NCBI GenBank assembly: GCA_030432815.1
Contig: JAUILB010000200.1
Location: 1 to 5,688 of the forward strand
From: Alphaproteobacteria bacterium
Lineage (GTDB): Bacteria; Pseudomonadota; Alphaproteobacteria; Sphingomonadales; Emcibacteraceae
Length of the DNA: 5,688 nucleotides
Direction: 5' to 3'
This document shows, one piece after another, positions 1 through 5,688 of this stretch. The notes below the pieces were generated by a model. The model had not been told where the DNA came from. It searched no databases and saw only the letters and a list, made by a program, of their open reading frames with translations. A program made the translations under genes and the position numbers. Each line of letters opens with the position of its first letter. Position 1 is the stretch's first letter.

Positions 1-1
1 C

Positions 2-334
2 GGCCCGGGCTTTTACGAAATCAGCGGCCTGGCCTGGAGCGGCTCTGGTACCATCACAAAAGTTGAAGTTTCAACCGATAATGGCGGCAGTTGGCAGGAA
101 GCAACGCTGGAAGCCCCTGTTCTGCCAAAATGCCATACACGCTTTAGGATGCCCTGGAAATGGGACGGAAAGGAAACAACAATTATGTCAAGATCAACCG
201 ATGATACCGGTTATGTTCAGCCGACATATGAAGAAATGTACAAGCTGCAAGGCCCGATCGGCATGATGCATAACAATGCAATTCAAAACTGGCAGATTGC
301 CCAAAGCGGGGAGATCACAAATGTCCGTTCATAA
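2..334 (+). CDS. soxC: SoxC-like sulfane/sulfite dehydrogenase, molybdopterin subunit (3' part only)
   Basis: The reading frame is open from the left edge and ends at TAA 332-334, giving 110 residues of C-terminus. What is visible is the Mo-cofactor oxidoreductase dimerisation domain (an Ig-like beta-sandwich): an AWSGSGTITKVEVSTDNG stretch at partial residues 13-30, followed by PKCHTRFRMPWKWDG, a TDDTGYVQPT segment and a terminal IQNWQIAQSGEITNV. These match the end of SoxC as I know the family, better than the SorA-type sulfite dehydrogenases. Family knowledge: SoxC is the periplasmic, Tat-exported molybdenum subunit of SoxCD, which oxidises the sulfane sulfur bound to SoxY and passes electrons to the cytochrome subunit SoxD. 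The SoxD-like gene directly downstream, overlapping by 14 bases, supports the call. The catalytic domain with the molybdenum-ligand cysteine lies outside the window, so activity and the exact subtype (sulfane versus sulfite dehydrogenase) cannot be judged. Confidence 0.82.
   Translation, partial: GPGFYEISGLAWSGSGTITKVEVSTDNGGSWQEATLEAPVLPKCHTRFRMPWKWDGKETTIMSRSTDDTGYVQPTYEEMYKLQGPIGMMHNNAIQNWQIAQSGEITNVRS
308..313 (+). promoter_or_regulatory. Shine-Dalgarno site that sets the cytochrome start
   Basis: GGGGAG lies inside the end of soxC, 7 bases before ATG 321. An in-frame ATG at 276 would add 15 residues ahead of the signal sequence and has no comparable site. This supports the start at 321 and implies translational coupling with soxC. 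Confidence 0.7.
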
Positions 335-950
335 ATCAAAAAAAATGATCACACTTGCTGCCATTCTTGCAACAGGTTTTATGTATGGCTGTTCCAAGAT
401 AGAAACAGAAGCGGAAGCAAACCAAGAAGAAGTTGCTGAAAGCACTTCGATGCAGGAAAGTGCAATGCCTCAAATGTCGCAGGGGTCATTCGGTTTTGGC
501 CAATCCGTGGGTGCCGCTGAAATTGCCCGTTATGATAGCGATATTCATACGGACGGAACCGGCCTTCCAGAAGGCAGTGGCAACGTGACCCTTGGTCGGG
601 AAATATTTGAAATACAATGTGCTATTTGTCACGGTGAAAACCTAGAAGGCGTTCCAGAAATGGGCGCACGAACAATGCATGAAGGCAGACGTGATATTAA
701 AAAACTGCCTTATACATCATCACTGTTTGATTTCATTCGCCGGGCTATGCCCCTTACTGACCCGGGGACACTCACAAATGATGAAACATATGGACTTGTC
801 GCATTCCTACTTGTGGAAACCGGTGTAATTGATGATCCAAACCTGACATTGGATGCTGAATCATTGGCGGCTATTAAAATGCCTAACCGGGCTAATTTCA
901 TTATTGATCCGGCCTCACGTTTTACAGCCGAGGATCTGGAGGATAAATAA
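321..950 (+). CDS. soxD: SoxD-like monoheme cytochrome c, predicted lipoprotein
   Basis: A 209-residue electron-transfer partner for the SoxC-like protein. The start at 321 is chosen over 276 because of the GGGGAG site 7 bases upstream and because it places a normal lipoprotein signal at the N-terminus: basic MSVHKSKK, a hydrophobic stretch, then lipobox MYGC with Cys24 as the predicted lipidated residue. A low-complexity Glu/Gln/Ser/Met linker (about 28-58) follows. The single c-type heme site is C100-A-I-C-H104. Met143 in the FIRRAMP motif is the likely distal iron ligand. The GFGQSVGAAEIARYD block before the heme, the SLFDFIRRAMP block and the KMPNR block near the C-terminus are all typical of the first domain of SoxD. 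The diheme SoxD of Paracoccus type is roughly twice as long; here there is no second CxxCH, so this is a one-domain form. The lipid anchor would tether the dehydrogenase electron acceptor to a membrane face exposed to the periplasm. It overlaps soxC by 14 bases. Alternative: a cytochrome subunit of a sulfite dehydrogenase. Confidence 0.85.
   Translation: MSVHKSKKMITLAAILATGFMYGCSKIETEAEANQEEVAESTSMQESAMPQMSQGSFGFGQSVGAAEIARYDSDIHTDGTGLPEGSGNVTLGREIFEIQCAICHGENLEGVPEMGARTMHEGRRDIKKLPYTSSLFDFIRRAMPLTDPGTLTNDETYGLVAFLLVETGVIDDPNLTLDAESLAAIKMPNRANFIIDPASRFTAEDLEDK
938..942 (+). promoter_or_regulatory. Shine-Dalgarno site for the PLP enzyme gene
   Basis: GGAGG lies in the last codons of the cytochrome gene, 8 bases before ATG 951. 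It confirms the start that puts the twin-arginine motif at residues 5-6, and indicates coupled translation. Confidence 0.7.
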
Positions 951-2177
951 ATGAAAATAAATAGGCGGAATTTTGTTAATCTGACTTCAGCGGCGATGGT
1001 TGCCGCACCATTGCTAACCCAGGCAAGGGCGCAAACGGATATGCCTGCCGATCCACTGGGGGTAAGAGATGATTTTCCGCTTCTTAAAACCACAAACTTC
1101 CTGAATACAGCTTATCACTCTATTTCCCCAAATCAGGTGATAGACGCCGGTGTTCAGTTTTATAAAGATCGTGGAAACCCGGCCGACAGTATTGGTCCAT
1201 TCCTTGCTGAAGGTCGGGAAGTCCGTGGTAAATTTGCCCGCTTAATTGGCGCTGACCAGGCAGAAATCGGCCTTATTCACGCGACAACTGAAGCTGAAAA
1301 TATCATCGCCAACAATATGGATTTCAAGCCGGGCGATAATATTGTGACCGATGATCTTCAGTATAATGCGTCCTTTATCCTTTATGATTATTTTGCAAAA
1401 AAAATGGGCCTTGATGTCCGTATAGTAGAACGTAATAAGGACGGCAACGTCCCCATTGAAAATTTTGAGCGTCATATCGACAATAACACCCGCATTGTTT
1501 CCGTGTCCTTCGTATCTCATGAAAATGGTCTTTGTTATAATTTGCGGTCAATCGCGGACCTTGCGCATAATCATGGTGCCTATCTTTATGTTGATGCGAT
1601 ACAGGGAGTGGGCATGCTTGAACTTGATGTAAAGGAAGCAGATATTGATTTCATGGGCTGCGGTACATACAAATGGTTGTTAGGCAGTTATGGTACGGCT
1701 TTCTTTTACGTTCGCAAAGAATTAATTGAAATGATATCCCCCGATCGCCGAGGCATGTTTTCAGTAACCGAAATGGAAAAATTCAGGGATTTTGATGCCT
1801 ATCCCGATGCAGCAAAATTTGGCCCTGCGACCCCCGCATTCGGGGCTATTCATGTTGTCGGAACAGCGCTTGATTATATTTCACGTATTGGTGTTAATCG
1901 TATCGAAGGACACACAGTACCACTTGCCCATAAAATAAGGGAAAACCTAATAAAACTTGGATTAAATTGTGATACGCCGGCAAACAACCGTTCAGCCATT
2001 GTTACCTTTTTCCATGGTAAGGATCCCGCGCAAGTACGGGCTCTTTACGAAAATGAGAATATCAAAGTAAGTTATAAACATAACGGCACAAAAGTACGGG
2101 TTGGAGCGTCACTGTTTAATAATCAAAGCGATATTGATCATTTTAATGCTGTCACCGAACAAATCGCAAAACTTTAA
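951..2177 (+). CDS. Tat-exported class V PLP-dependent aminotransferase/C-S lyase-fold enzyme
   Basis: A 408-residue protein of the class V (fold type I) PLP family, which includes cysteine desulfurases, cysteine sulfinate desulfinase, isopenicillin N epimerase, EgtE-type C-S lyases and the periplasmic PvdN of pyoverdine synthesis. The N-terminus is a twin-arginine signal: N-R5-R6-N-F-V-N, a hydrophobic stretch (about 11-22) and A25-R-A27 before Q28 as a likely cleavage site. The mature domain shows a phosphate-binding ATTEAEN segment (111-117), the cofactor-contacting D215-A-I-Q218, and Schiff-base Lys241 in GTYKWLLGSYG. A GPATPAF segment (291-297) and Arg383 in KVRVGASLFNN, the likely substrate-carboxylate ligand, follow. 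All expected catalytic residues are present and the length is normal. Cys195, Cys237 and Cys340 are in the mature part, but none sits in an obvious desulfurase active-site loop. The start codon directly follows the cytochrome stop, so it is co-transcribed with soxCD. The substrate is not identifiable; a sulfur compound is inferred from context. Tat export fits a cofactor loaded before transport. Confidence 0.85.
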   Translation: MKINRRNFVNLTSAAMVAAPLLTQARAQTDMPADPLGVRDDFPLLKTTNFLNTAYHSISPNQVIDAGVQFYKDRGNPADSIGPFLAEGREVRGKFARLIGADQAEIGLIHATTEAENIIANNMDFKPGDNIVTDDLQYNASFILYDYFAKKMGLDVRIVERNKDGNVPIENFERHIDNNTRIVSVSFVSHENGLCYNLRSIADLAHNHGAYLYVDAIQGVGMLELDVKEADIDFMGCGTYKWLLGSYGTAFFYVRKELIEMISPDRRGMFSVTEMEKFRDFDAYPDAAKFGPATPAFGAIHVVGTALDYISRIGVNRIEGHTVPLAHKIRENLIKLGLNCDTPANNRSAIVTFFHGKDPAQVRALYENENIKVSYKHNGTKVRVGASLFNNQSDIDHFNAVTEQIAKL

Positions 2178-2180
2178 GTG

Positions 2181-3284
2181 TTAGCCGCCGAACCCTTTAC
2201 CAAAAAATGCCGCCAACTGGGGCATGGGGTCAGTTAAAATAAACCAAATTTCCTCACGGTCTGCTTTGGGTAATGAAAAATATGTCCAGGGTTTCTTTAT
2301 CAGCCTCTTGATTTTTGCTCCCGGTAAAACATAAGTGCCTCTGGCTCCTTCTTTTGCGTACTCTTTACCAAGTGAAGCATCCACTGCTGACTTAACTATG
2401 TTGAGTCCTGCCCACATTGCTGCCGGTACTGAACGCCAAAAGCGTGGATTCATTTCCAGCACATAGACCTTACCCTCTTTATAATCAATCCTCATATCCA
2501 AATGCCCCGGCCCGGAATAATCAAAAACATCAACAATTTGTACCGCCAGCTTTTCTACTTCTTCATTTTTGCAAAAATCAAGAACGTCCGGGTTTTCCCA
2601 GCGCTGAACCGCATAGGATAAAATAGTTCCGTCAACAGAAACGAAACTATGGTCGATATCCCATCCATCTATATATTCCTGAACGATCAAAGGTAAATCG
2701 TTATATGGATAGCTCCCCAATACATGATCTTTAAGCTGTTCGAAGTCATGAACTAATCTGACCCCCAGTCCACCATCACCGTGAACCGGTTTTACTATCA
2801 TTGGAAAGCCTATTTTTTCTTCAAGTTCTTCTTTTTTCTCATCTGCCACCGCCTCCTCGGTATCAATCAACATTGTAAAAGGGGTCGAAATACCTTCAGC
2901 CATTAATGTCGTTGCAAAAATCCATTTATTATCTGTATTTTCAATAGTTTGCGCGCTAGATGCCGGGAAAAGTATTTGATCAGAAAGTATGTGTTTGTAC
3001 TTGTGTAAAAATATAGCAGATTCAGAACCACCTGTTACGATTATTTTGATATTTTCAACATCGCAATATTTTTTAATCTGCGTTGCAACGGTATCCTGAC
3101 CTTCACCTGAAACAGACCAGGGAATATATTTAAATGATTTTTTATAACGTGAATATTTGATCAACGATTTTTCATCATTGCAAATAATATGAATATTGGG
3201 ATAGGCACGATAAAGACAATAAAGAACCTTAAAATCAATAACTTCATCACCCGATAACAGGGCTACATTAACATGAGAGTTCAA
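2181..3284 (-). CDS. ATP-grasp domain carboxylate-amine ligase-like protein, substrate unknown
   Basis: A 367-residue soluble protein with no signal peptide, so cytoplasmic. The N-terminal part (about 1-110) looks like the Rossmann-like pre-ATP-grasp domain, with VNVALLSGDE at the start and an IIVTGGSESA strand-loop at 81-90. The ATP-grasp core follows: Lys120 at the start of the linker helix, Lys165 in IVKP, the glycine-rich loop GDGGLGV (169-175), the hinge VQEYIDG (201-207), Asp263 in HLDMRID, and the metal-binding E277-M-N279-P-R281. These residues are what the family uses to bind MgATP and form an acyl-phosphate before amide-bond formation. The NPRFW motif and overall layout recall carbamoyl-phosphate-synthase-like and PylC-like members, but the substrate cannot be read from sequence. 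The start is TTG, the only initiation codon near the upstream in-frame TAA, 6 bases from an AGGAG site. The first half is visibly more AT-rich than the second. It is convergent with the sulfur operon and lies downstream of the peptidase gene on the same strand. Confidence 0.8.
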   Translation of the reverse strand: MNSHVNVALLSGDEVIDFKVLYCLYRAYPNIHIICNDEKSLIKYSRYKKSFKYIPWSVSGEGQDTVATQIKKYCDVENIKIIVTGGSESAIFLHKYKHILSDQILFPASSAQTIENTDNKWIFATTLMAEGISTPFTMLIDTEEAVADEKKEELEEKIGFPMIVKPVHGDGGLGVRLVHDFEQLKDHVLGSYPYNDLPLIVQEYIDGWDIDHSFVSVDGTILSYAVQRWENPDVLDFCKNEEVEKLAVQIVDVFDYSGPGHLDMRIDYKEGKVYVLEMNPRFWRSVPAAMWAGLNIVKSAVDASLGKEYAKEGARGTYVLPGAKIKRLIKKPWTYFSLPKADREEIWFILTDPMPQLAAFFGKGFGG

Positions 3285-3290
3285 CTCTTA

Positions 3291-3295
3291 CTCCT
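3291..3295 (-). promoter_or_regulatory. Shine-Dalgarno site that decides a TTG start
   Basis: Read on the minus strand this is AGGAG, 6 bases before TTG 3284-3282. An in-frame TAA lies two codons upstream of the TTG, so no upstream ATG is possible. The ATG near 3275 is out of frame. The site therefore supports TTG initiation for the ATP-grasp gene. Confidence 0.7.
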
Positions 3296-3345
3296 AGAAA
3301 TTTACATAAATGTCCATTAACAAATATGTACTTATTGGAAACATA

Positions 3346-3375
3346 AGAATAGCCTTAAATGCCCAAATGAATCAA
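3346..3375 (-). promoter_or_regulatory. Weak candidate sigma-70-like promoter of the ATP-grasp gene
   Basis: On the minus strand TTGATT (3375-3370) and TATTCT (3351-3346) are separated by 18 bases, each matching four of six consensus positions. It would give a leader of roughly 55 bases before the TTG start. Such matches are common by chance in AT-rich DNA. Its main support is position, between the palindrome at 3393-3425 and the gene. Confidence 0.2.
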
Positions 3376-3392
3376 ATAACATTTTCGTGGGA

Positions 3393-3425
3393 TGAATATG
3401 CCCTCATAATTTGAGAGCATATTCA
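3393..3425. repeat. Long imperfect palindrome between the peptidase and ATP-grasp genes
   Basis: TGAATATGC (3393-3401) pairs with GCATATTCA (3417-3425), then one C/A mismatch, then CTCA (3403-3406) pairs with TGAG (3412-3415) around a 5-base TAATT centre. That is 13 base pairs in a 33-base element. Neither strand has a run of T directly after it, so it is not a standard intrinsic terminator. It lies about 60 bases after the peptidase stop and centred about 34 bases upstream of the candidate -35 of the ATP-grasp gene. An operator for a dimeric regulator or an RNA-processing hairpin are the main options. The rest of the 199-base gap is AT-rich with no reading frame I would support. Confidence 0.6.
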
Positions 3426-3483
3426 ATAATATTAGTATTCGTCATGATAAGAGGTAGTTGCCACTCCTGACCATTAACTCACA

Positions 3484-5511
3484 TTATTCTCCTTTTACAT
3501 ATTTTCTAAACCATTCAAGATAACGTTCAAAACGGTCCCGTTGGAAGTTGGGAAGCCTGATGCCATGATGTTCATTTGGATACACCACAAGCTGGGTATC
3601 GATACCTAATCTTCGAAGTCCTTGATATAGCTGTTCTGAATTTTGGATAGGTACATTCCAGTCATGCTCACCACCCATCACAAGAGTAGGCGTTGTTATT
3701 TTTCCGATATCATTAAATGGATTTATGGCTTCCCAAGCTTCAATATTTTCCCATGGAAGCCCAAATTCAATTTCCCATTGAAGCTGATAATGATCATGGC
3801 CATAATTTGCACGGTGATTTACTTCGCTGGCTCCAGTTACGGCACCCTTAAATCGGCTAGATTTGGTAATCATGTAATTTGTTAATATGCCGCCATATGA
3901 CCAACCGCCAACACCCAGCTTATCACCATCACTGATTCCTGCCGCTACCAGATGATCCGCAGTTTTATCCACATCCGTGAAATCAGGAACTCCCCATTGA
4001 CGATTAAGTGAATATGTGAAATCCCCACCATACCCGGTTGAACCATGCGGGTTTGGCAGAACGGCAATATAGCCATTAGCAGCATAAAGCTGTGCCCACG
4101 TATTAAATGAGGTATCATGCTGCGCTACAGGGCCGCCATGGAGAACAAATATTGTCGGGTATTTTACGCTAGGGTTATAATCAGACGGGTAATAGACAAA
4201 ACTTTCCACTTCCTCGTTGTTCCATCCCGACACTTTTAACCGTTCAACACGCGCCAAATTTATGGCTTCCAATAGTTTGTCATTTAACTTTGTAATCCGT
4301 TTCATTTGGTCACCATCACTTATATGCACCTCAAACGGCATATGATGGCTTGACTGGATTGTTGCAAGACGCCCATCCTCTGCCAAATCAAATTGGCGAA
4401 CCGTTAGCTCGCCCCTTGTAACAGCTTTGAGCCCCGAGCCATCAGTATTGATCAACATAACGGGCTGATTTCCACCATCTTCTGCCATAAAATAGATTGA
4501 ATTTCCATCATGGGAAAAAGAAGGGCTATAAATCATACGATCAAAGTCATTAGTCAGAATTTTTACATTCCCGCCTTCCGCGTTGGCAATTGCCAAATTC
4601 TGCGTCGCATACCACAGCTTTTCCGGCTCGGTTACTGTCAGGTGCGCAATAAGCTTACCGTCAGGCGACCATGTGGGGCTACTGTCGCTGCCTTTGTTAG
4701 TCGTTATCTGTGTTAAAGGATACTCTTCTGCATCCGGATCACCACTAACAACCCATATATCAGTATTGGAATTTCCATCAGGGTCATCATCACGGTTTGA
4801 AACAAACGCTATTTTAGTACCATCAGGAGACCATTCAGGACTATTATTATCATAATCACCCGAGGTAATCTGAACCGGGTCGCCCTCACCATTATAAAGA
4901 TAAAAATGCGTACGCCTGCGATCAAGGTATCCGACATAGTCCCTTTTAAACTGCAGTCTGTCGATGACCCATGGTTTGGGTTTTTCATCCTCTACTTCTT
5001 CGCCATCATCGTCCAATTCTTTCGGTTCAGGGTCTCGTATGGTAAGAAGCATCCTGCTACCATCTGGCGACCAGAGAAACTCTTCAATCCCCTGTTCCAC
5101 ATGTGTATATTGCTGTGCTTCACCGCCACGCAGATCAAGAAGCCATACTTGTGATTTTGCATCTTCGTCATCACCGCGTGTCCCGATAAAACCGAGCGAG
5201 CTACCATCGGGGTTCCACTGTGGACTTCCGGCGTTTGTATATGAAGCCGTCATGGGAATAGTCACTTCCCCATCAGCAGATGTCATCCATATCTGGTTAA
5301 AAGATTTATTTTTTTCTTCATCGATACGGCTAACGACATAGGCAATCCAGTTACCATCCGGACTTACGGTTATTGAACCGGGTGTTTTTATACCCAGAAT
5401 ATGATCGATAGTAAATTTATCTGATATGTCCTGTGCATTAACCAAGCCAGTAACAAAATTGGCTGCAAAAATTAAGATTACTGAAAATTTAATCAACCCC
5501 CGGATGATCAT
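3484..5511 (-). CDS. Secreted S9 family serine peptidase (prolyl oligopeptidase/dipeptidyl-peptidase type)
   Basis: A 675-residue peptidase, the usual length for bacterial S9 enzymes. It begins with a Sec-type signal peptide: MIIRGLIK, a hydrophobic core (about 9-24), and a likely cut after V24-N-A26. An N-terminal beta-propeller of TolB/WD40-like repeats follows, with SPDG-type motifs near residues 50, 100, 148, 228, 282 and 333. An acidic stretch at about 159-178 falls between blades, as is common in this family. The C-terminal alpha/beta-hydrolase domain has HGGP (458-461, oxyanion region), the nucleophile Ser538 in G-W-S-Y-G-G, Asp617 in GGEHDWNVP and His649 in YPNEHHG, so the triad is complete. 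It should cleave short peptides in the periplasm or outside the cell, often after proline or a small residue, but specificity cannot be read here. The ATG at 5511 has GGAG 7 bases upstream. The gene is not overlapped with any neighbour. An acylaminoacyl-peptidase-like specificity is an alternative. Confidence 0.92.
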   Translation of the reverse strand: MIIRGLIKFSVILIFAANFVTGLVNAQDISDKFTIDHILGIKTPGSITVSPDGNWIAYVVSRIDEEKNKSFNQIWMTSADGEVTIPMTASYTNAGSPQWNPDGSSLGFIGTRGDDEDAKSQVWLLDLRGGEAQQYTHVEQGIEEFLWSPDGSRMLLTIRDPEPKELDDDGEEVEDEKPKPWVIDRLQFKRDYVGYLDRRRTHFYLYNGEGDPVQITSGDYDNNSPEWSPDGTKIAFVSNRDDDPDGNSNTDIWVVSGDPDAEEYPLTQITTNKGSDSSPTWSPDGKLIAHLTVTEPEKLWYATQNLAIANAEGGNVKILTNDFDRMIYSPSFSHDGNSIYFMAEDGGNQPVMLINTDGSGLKAVTRGELTVRQFDLAEDGRLATIQSSHHMPFEVHISDGDQMKRITKLNDKLLEAINLARVERLKVSGWNNEEVESFVYYPSDYNPSVKYPTIFVLHGGPVAQHDTSFNTWAQLYAANGYIAVLPNPHGSTGYGGDFTYSLNRQWGVPDFTDVDKTADHLVAAGISDGDKLGVGGWSYGGILTNYMITKSSRFKGAVTGASEVNHRANYGHDHYQLQWEIEFGLPWENIEAWEAINPFNDIGKITTPTLVMGGEHDWNVPIQNSEQLYQGLRRLGIDTQLVVYPNEHHGIRLPNFQRDRFERYLEWFRKYVKGE

Positions 5512-5518
5512 CTCTTTT

Positions 5519-5522
5519 CTCC
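5519..5522 (-). promoter_or_regulatory. Shine-Dalgarno site of the S9 peptidase gene
   Basis: On the minus strand GGAG precedes ATG 5511-5509 by 7 bases. It fits the start that begins the signal peptide with MIIRGLIK. Confidence 0.6.
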
Positions 5523-5590
5523 ATCAAAAATAAGTTTAATGGATATAATTATTATCAAAGGACGTTATTTTAGCAAACTAATATTGAAAC
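5523..5590 (-). promoter_or_regulatory. AT-rich leader of the S9 peptidase gene, probable promoter region
   Basis: Because an intrinsic terminator lies just upstream, the peptidase gene probably has its own promoter here. The best -10-like hexamer on the minus strand is TAAAAT (5572-5567), five of six matches, but no good -35 stands at the right distance. A TTGATA (5558-5553) could be a -35, with only a poor -10. An ATAATTAT palindrome (5545-5552) with GAT/ATC flanks is also present. The region is so AT-rich that I would not choose between these. Confidence 0.3.
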
Positions 5591-5617
5591 AAAAAAGGCG
5601 ATCCTAAAACCGCCTTT
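5591..5617 (-). terminator. Intrinsic terminator for minus-strand transcription entering from the right
   Basis: CGCCTTT (5611-5617) and AAAGGCG (5594-5600) form a perfect 7-base-pair stem with a 10-base loop. On the minus strand the stem ends in CGCC followed by six T (5596-5591). On the plus strand the T run is only three bases, so the main direction is minus. It would end an upstream transcript whose gene lies beyond the window and separate it from the peptidase gene. Confidence 0.7.
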
Positions 5618-5688
5618 ATGGCTTAGCCCCCTAAGTCTGTGGCTAACTTGCGTCGGCGCTTACGCCAGCCTAGTCTTGTGTACTGTCA
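5618..5688. other. Unassigned hairpin-rich segment at the right edge
   Basis: This stretch contains CTTAG-CCCC-CTAAG (5622-5635), an alternative TTAGCC/GGCTAA pairing (5623-5628 with 5641-5646), and GGCG-CTTA-CGCC (5655-5666). It sits directly upstream of the terminator on the minus strand. It could be the 3' untranslated end of a minus-strand gene, with possible stops TAG at 5673-5671 or TAA at 5662-5660. It could also be the 3' end of a structured small RNA. I do not recognise a tRNA, tmRNA, 5S, RNase P or SRP RNA end in it. Confidence 0.35.

Noticed and set aside
276..320. Upstream in-frame ATG for the cytochrome gene
   Set aside because: It has no ribosome site, lies within soxC, and would put 15 non-hydrophobic residues before the lipoprotein signal; ATG 321 has GGGGAG at ideal spacing.
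710..1093. 127-codon minus-strand open frame across the cytochrome/PLP junction
   Set aside because: Antisense shadow of two well-supported genes, with low-complexity composition.
2190..2240. TGCC/GGCA and AACTG/CAGTT short inverted repeats as a terminator of the sulfur operon
   Set aside because: Stems of 4-5 pairs with no following T-run, lying inside the ATP-grasp coding region.
4980..5040. Acidic insertion in the S9 propeller as an unusual domain
   Set aside because: Asp/Glu/Pro-rich loops before an IDRLQFK-like segment are common in this peptidase family.
4964..5341. 125-codon plus-strand open frame inside the S9 peptidase gene
   Set aside because: Serine- and proline-rich antisense shadow of the peptidase coding strand, with no recognisable domain.
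5618..5688. Integron attC-like site suggested by GGCTAAC and nearby inverted repeats
   Set aside because: The core heptamers do not fit RYYYAAC and GTTRRRY and no paired outer sites are visible.

Overview
The window holds five genes of a proteobacterium with moderate, fairly AT-rich base composition. It is probably aquatic, and an alphaproteobacterium is plausible but not shown: there is no rRNA or other phylogenetic marker, so this rests only on the SoxCD-type proteins, the Tat and lipoprotein export signals, and the general style of the genes.

Plus strand, left part (1-2177): three tightly packed genes form the end of an operon that enters from the left. First is the C-terminal part of a SoxC-like molybdenum sulfur/sulfane dehydrogenase. 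Next is a SoxD-like monoheme c-type cytochrome, predicted to be a lipoprotein, whose start overlaps the end of soxC by 14 bases. Last is a class V PLP-dependent aminotransferase/lyase-fold enzyme that starts on the base after the cytochrome's stop codon. It carries a twin-arginine signal peptide and so should work in the periplasm, beside the Sox-type dehydrogenase. Class V enzymes include cysteine desulfurases and C-S lyases, so the three genes could form a periplasmic sulfur-release and sulfur-oxidation module. This is the most interesting idea in the window, and it is an inference.

Minus strand, right part (2181-5511): two genes read right to left. The first in transcription order is a secreted S9 family (prolyl oligopeptidase/dipeptidyl-peptidase type) serine peptidase with a TolB-like beta-propeller and a complete Ser-Asp-His triad. 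After a 199-base gap comes an ATP-grasp ligase of unknown substrate, starting with TTG behind a strong Shine-Dalgarno site. The gap contains a long imperfect palindrome. The ATP-grasp gene and the sulfur operon converge tail to tail with 3 bases between stop codons.

Right end (5512-5688): an AT-rich leader of the peptidase gene, a good intrinsic terminator for minus-strand transcription arriving from outside the window, and about 70 bases of hairpin-rich sequence that I could not assign.
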